Shown piece by piece: positions 54,110 to 64,000 of a stretch of 64,000 nucleotides of DNA. Where the stretch lies: contig CAOLHI010000621.1 in assembly GCA_948474755.1 (NCBI GenBank), positions 496,001 to 560,000 of the forward strand, given 5' to 3'. How positions within the stretch are numbered: position 1 is the first letter of the stretch; each line of letters opens with the position of its first letter. Source of the DNA: Ctenosaura bakeri (taxonomy: Eukaryota; Chordata; Lepidosauria; Squamata; Iguanidae). A program made the translations under genes and the position numbers. The notes beneath the pieces are model-generated. The model was not told where the DNA came from and searched no databases. It saw nothing but the letters and a program-made list of their open reading frames with translations.

Positions 54110-57100
54110 TCTAAAAACAGATAATCCCATTTTATTAGCAGTTAGTTCAACAGGACCTTACATTAGTGACACAGTTTTCTGAACCCAAAATGAGTTCAAG
54201 TACAGATTAAAAATATGGGAGAAAGACTCTTAAAAGTATTCCTTCCCTTTTCCACCCTCCCACTATGAAGATACCCTTAACCCAATGGGAAACCAGATAG
54301 AATCTCATGCAAACATAAAAATGGAAACCCCTTGAGGGCTCCTCCTTTTATTAAGGAAAACAAAAACACTGCAATGAAACAAAATTTGCCCTTCCTCAAA
54401 GAGGCAGATTTTCTCTTCACCCACTTCAGGCTAAATCAGACCATCATTTGAGAACAGTTCAACCAATACTTTCAAACAATGAGCTTGTATAACTTTAGGG
54501 TGTTTTTTTTTTTTTCCTGACTGTTTTATTTCACATTTGCCACTTTGGCAATGTGATGCCGCACATTTGTAGAATGCATGTTTCAGGAACTAGCATAAAG
54601 CTTCTAAAACTTCTACATCTTGGTGTTATTTAAGAAAGACAGAGATAGTTGTGCATGTTAGAATTAACAACGCCCTTCTCAGTTCATCTGCTAAAGTGAT
54701 TTCTGGAGGTCCCCAACGAGGGCCTTCATGTGCATCCTTCAAACAGACAAATGGGGCTAGGATTTCCATTTACACATCATCCAAACCTGTGATAATCATC
54801 ATGACATTGGGAGGGGAACCCACAGAGAAGATAGGGTCAGGAATGGGACTGGAATTTTAAGGAGTCTCCAGCTCTTAAGCTGTAAATTACATTCCACTGG
54901 CAAATGGAAATATATTACTGTGTAGAATCCATTTCACTAAACCCATCTCTTGTTCTAAAATGAAGACACAGCTAATGAACTGAATTATAAACTTGGTTTT
55001 GGAGATCCAAAGCTGTAGCAAAAGCCAATACAGCAGTATGTCTGGAAGGGCAGTGAAGCTCAGATGCTATGTCTTCCAAGAAAAGATTTCTTAAACAACA
55101 ACACACCAGGGTGTGGCAAACATATGAAGGAACCTTCTCACCCTCTCTGTTCTAGCAGCCATGCTTACAATGCCTTTGCTGAGTTGCTCAGATTGCACGC
55201 GAGTTAACAGAGTCCTTCTCCAAACTGCATTCTAGCAGCCACGCACACTTTGCTTCTACCTTTTTTGCTTTTGCCAATCAGGATTAACAATTCATTTGAA
55301 AGGTCCAGTGCCTTCCACATTGTGAAAGGTTACAATCTTCACATTCTAGGTTTCTCATTTGTCCCACTAGGACTTGAGCGTTATGTCAGCAGTAGCTATT
55401 CACATGCATCTACTGCCTGCTGCTTACATATATCAGATGTAGGAAATACTACCTCAGTACAATCTGCTTTGTTCTTCCTTCACAAAATGGAAAAGTGGTT
55501 TGTCTGGACTAAGTACCTGGGGAGAAAAGATCTTTTCACTGCCAGGACATTTTCGAAGTCTCTTGGTATAGAAGGCCACAGGTGAAACACTGTATTAACT
55601 TTTAAAAAGAGGCATTTTCACAAGAGCACTATCACCATTCCAATTCAATTTTTTAAATACTTCCTCTATTCTGAATGCATCTCTCTTACTGAGACAGCTG
55701 TTTAAACAAACACAATAGGGAAAAAAGGATTAAAGGCCATCTGTAATTTCTGGGCTGATCCACAAGATGGCACTCAGGCACAGTGCTGGGGAAGACAGTA
55801 TTTGACTGGGAACCATCACATGGTAGCCAGTATGAAGGATACCTCATAGGAGAAAGAGGGTTGAATACTTTCTGGACCCAGCCAGTTCAGCGTATTGTTT
55901 CAGCAACGGCCAGCAAGATCCTTTCAGGCAGATCTCAAGCAATGGCACAAAGGTGATCTGGTGAAATAACCATCAGTAGACCCTCTCTCTCCATTCCCGT
56001 ACATTTTCTATGCTTAACCCTTGAGTTCATGGCCTATCAAGTGCCTTCCATTGGCTTTTGTTGTTTTGTTACCAGAACTATTTGAACTTGGATCTCAAAG
56101 GACTACATTCCAGAGCATGAATCCAACCATGAGACACATTTTCAAAGTGCCGTTTTATGACTCCAGCACAACCTCAGGCGTCCCAGCCCCAAATGAACTG
56201 CAAAGCTTACATCCTTTCCTCCATGAATAAGGCTGAATGAGTAAAGTGGCAAAACCACTCGTTGTTCTCCTTAACATGTGAATTTATCCCACAACGAGAG
56301 AGAAAACTCATTCATATACTCACTGTTTTATCTGAATGACACCACCATATCCACAGCCAGTTTGTAAATTCATTATGTACACACATACACTTCACAAACT
56401 ACAGCTGCAGTCTCAACAGGCCTTCTCAATCACAACTCCAATAAGAAACACTGGAAGAGAGGGCTCGGCTAAACTGGTGGGAACAGACGCATCCCTTAAA
56501 ATTCTTCTCATATGTCATGCCAGCAGATCAACTAATCAACGGGCCACTTTTCTCTGTTAACAGTGAAAGGGGAAAAAATAAAAACCTAATACCTGAAATC
56601 CAAACTCCAGCATTACTCCCCACCCCGCCACAAAAAAGAAAGTTCAAGAAGGAAGTTACCAAAATACTGTTGTTATGCTGCTTTAGAGGTTCACTGTTCT
56701 TAAGTAATCTTTTTGGCAGGCATTAATCCAAGACTGACAGAGCCTCCTAGAAAATCATCTTGTTGTTCTGAGCTGGGAGCTCATATTTATTAGAAGTAGC
56801 TAGAATGTCAAACAACCCCTGCCTTAGACCACAGGAACTCCCTCATATTAAAACTATAGAGAGAGATGTGTGGCAAGGACATATCAGGACAACCCCCTGG
56901 AGCAAGCTCTCTTGCACAAGCACTTTGTCAGACAACTGTGGATTCCCACCCGTACTCCTCTCCCCTAGCCAAGTACAACTCCAAAAAAAGACGATGGAAA
57001 TAAATAATCCATCTGGGATAATCTAAATATTGCCAGCACCAAAGTCTTTCAAAGTCACCTTGTATTAAAAACAAAGAAAGAAAGAAAACATCTCTTTTCG

Positions 57101-57760
57101 CTAAGAACTGTACTCCATTAACACCATCTCAGTTCGATCTGGGTCTGAGTCCGAATTGCATAATCACATAATCAGGTCCGTGCTTGCAACAGGGCCTCCA
57201 TCTGGTTCCAAGTTCATATTACTTGCACTATCCTTTTCCCAACTCATATGGTGCAAGAATTACTATTAATCCGCTCTTGTGGTGCCTTTCTCAATGCCTT
57301 TTTTCTTAATTCCATCTCACAAGGGGAAGGAAACTTCTTGCTGTAATACTATGTCAGATGTTGGGACTGAAGTGTGGAGAAGAGAGTAGCTCCTTCATGG
57401 ATTCTCCTCACCAGGAAGTGGCATTGCAGACCAGGAGACAGCCTCCGTTCTAGCGCTAAAGCTTGGTTCCTGGGCAAAGTGGAAGAGATCTGTGTAATGC
57501 TGGCTTGGCCTCGGGGTCACAGCTAGTGTTCAGCTCTAGCAGGTTTCAGGTGGTTGACTTCTTCCAAGCTACAGTGCTAACTCCACAGGCCCATTTTTCC
57601 ATTTGCCACTGGACAACGTTGAGTGGGTATTGCTCAAAATGCTTCTTCCCTGGCTGCACATCCCACACTGTATCACGTCATTTTGGCTCGGCATACATGT
57701 CTGAGATCCTCACCATGGACTCATTCTACTATTGCTCAATACAGGACAGATACAAAGTGG
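54110..57760 (-). other. NDST1: Probable NDST1 3'UTR
   Basis: Runs from the stop codon to a minus-strand AATAAA (TTTATT at 54131-54136 on plus). A GT/T-rich stretch just beyond suggests cleavage near 54110. No transposon was recognised in about 3.65 kb, unlike the surrounding DNA. The exact end is inferred; nearer poly(A) sites may also be used. Confidence 0.55.

Positions 57761-62476
<4,716 letters not shown>

Positions 62477-62544
<68 letters not shown>
62477..62544 (+). repeat. (TAA)n microsatellite at the L2 3' end
   Basis: About 22 uninterrupted AAT/TAA units directly beside the L2 3'UTR; L2 elements of lizards usually end in such short repeats. Confidence 0.95.
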
Positions 62545-64000
62545 TAAAAAATTATTTCTATCCCGCCTCTCCCAATGGATCGAGGCGGCATTACAAAAAT
62601 ATACAAATACATTAAAACATTAAAATGTACCCCATCCTCCCCACCCAGCAACCCTTCTATCCCCCTAAAACACATTAGTTATTAAAACAAATTAAAAACA
62701 GAATTAAAACAAAGAGACAAATGATGAGAGGCGGTGGAACACTAATCTGGGAAGGCCTGTCGGAAGAGAACCGTCTTGACTGCTTTTTTAAAGCAGTCAA
62801 AACTGGTAATGTGCCGGGTCTCCTCCGGCAGGCCATTCTATAACTTAGGAGCGACAGAAGAAAAGGTCCTCTGGGTAACTGCAGCCAACCTAGTTCTGAC
62901 TGGCTGCAGTAAATTCCTCCCAGAGGACCTTAGTGTGCGGGGCGGATTATATGGGAGAAGGCGATCCCGCAGGTAGGCTGGCCCCAAGCCATGAAGGGCT
63001 TTAAAGGTAAAAATCAACACCTTGTACTGTGCCCGGAAACTAATAGGCAGCCAGTGTAAAGACTTCAGAATAGGTGTTATATGGTCAGTGTTAGATCTTC
63101 CGGTGACCAACCTGGCTGCCATATTCTGAACTAATTGAAGTTTCCGGACTAAGCACATGGGTAGCCCTATGTAGAGTGCATTACAGAAGTCAAGCCGTGA
63201 AATTACCAGCGCATGTACCACTGTTTTTAGGTGTTCCAAGTCCAGGAAGGGGCGCAGCTGGCGTATCAGCCGAAGCTGATAGCAGGCACTCCTGGCTGCC
63301 GCATCAATTTGAGCTGTCATCTGAAGTGGCGAGTCCAGGAGCACCCCCAAGCTGCGGACACAGTCTTTCAGGGGAAGTGTGACCCCGTCTAGAACTGGTT
63401 GACAAACCTCTATACCTGGGCTGGGGCCCTTAACAGCAAGTACCTCCGTCTTATCTGGATTCAGCTTCAGTCTGTTTTTCCTCATCCAGTCCATTACTGC
63501 TTCTAGGCATTCATTTAGAGGTGAGATGCCATCTTTAGCTGATGCTGTTATCCGAGGCATGGAGAGATATATCTGGGTGTCATCAGCATACTGACAGCAC
63601 CTTGCTCCATGCCTCCTGATGATCTCTCCCAGCGGTTTCATGTAGATGTTAAATAGCATTGGGGACAGGACGGCGCCCTGAGGGATGCCAGATTTAAGCT
63701 CCTTTTTCGAGGAGCAGCTGTCCCCAAGCATCACCATCTGGTATCTACCTGAGAGATAGGACCGGAACCACTTAAGTGCAGTGCCTCCGATCCCCAGCCC
63801 TCTCAGGCGTTCCAGAAGGATACCGTGGTCTATGGTATCGAAAGCCGCTGAGAAGTCCAGGAGTACCAGCAGGGTCACACTTCCCCTGTCGATACCTAGG
63901 CGTAGATCATCCACTAAGGCGACCATGGCAGTCTCAACTCCATATCCTGCCCTGAAGCCAGTCTGAAATGGATCTAGATAATCTGTTTCATCCAAGACAG
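62545..64000 (-). mobile_element. L2 LINE, reverse transcriptase and 3'UTR, runs off the window
   Basis: The minus strand has a 385-codon reading frame from 63995 down to a stop at 62838-62840. Reverse-transcriptase motifs in order are VLLDFSAAFDTIDH (residues about 44-57), SGIPQGAVLSPMLF (102-115) and QYADDTQIYL (135-144, catalytic YADD), then the thumb and C-terminal region. The same frame continues with L2-like C-terminal sequence after the stop to about 62757, so the TAG looks like a late point change. The 3'UTR with CCCGCCTCTCCCAATGG (plus) and the (TAA)n tail follow. The endonuclease and ORF start lie outside the window. It lies in an NDST1 intron in the same orientation as the gene. 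Confidence 0.94.

Overview
The window looks like nuclear DNA of a squamate reptile, most likely a lizard. The evidence is the mix of retroelements: BovB (RTE), CR1, L2 and L1 LINE pieces, tRNA-headed SINEs with BovB-like tails (Sauria SINE type), a SINE headed by 5S rRNA sequence, many palindromic MITEs, and one spliced vertebrate gene. No prokaryotic gene organisation is present.

Only one host gene can be supported. On the minus strand, the last three coding exons (60830-60939, 59702-59804, 57761-57880) and a probable 3'UTR of about 3.65 kb (to about 54110) belong to a heparan sulfate N-deacetylase/N-sulfotransferase, best matching NDST1. The exons are intact, phases agree, and splice sites are canonical. 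The rest of the gene lies beyond the right edge.

The most notable element is an endogenous retrovirus at 8615-16002 on the plus strand. It has two ~0.91-kb LTRs with TGTTAC/GTAACA ends, a long leader with two splice-donor-like motifs, a gag with a coiled-coil N-terminal region and a major homology region, a protease remnant whose active site reads DPG, and an env remnant with signal peptide, furin-type site and fusion peptide. Reverse transcriptase, RNase H and integrase are not recognisable, the transmembrane subunit stops early, and all frames are broken. A related solo LTR lies inverted at 27587-28463 with a perfect 4-bp duplication (CATG), and an older relative lies at 29846-30694.

By region: 1-8.6 kb holds MITEs, one member of an unnamed ~350-bp repeat family (five copies in the window, here called family X) and a second copy, CR1, and an old L2 copy with a SINE in it. 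8.6-16 kb is the provirus. 16-24.3 kb holds CR1, L1 and MITE copies and microsatellites. 24.4-26.1 kb is repeat-poor. 26.1-31 kb holds BovB, a SINE and the two solo LTRs. 31-45 kb is mostly unassigned sequence with MITEs and SINEs. 45-53 kb is dense in BovB, including one copy split by a CR1 insertion and another split by a MITE. 53-61 kb is the 3' end of NDST1. 62.5-64 kb is a relatively young L2 element with a long reverse transcriptase ORF, sitting upstream of the NDST1 exons. Apart from NDST1, everything recognised is mobile-element derived.
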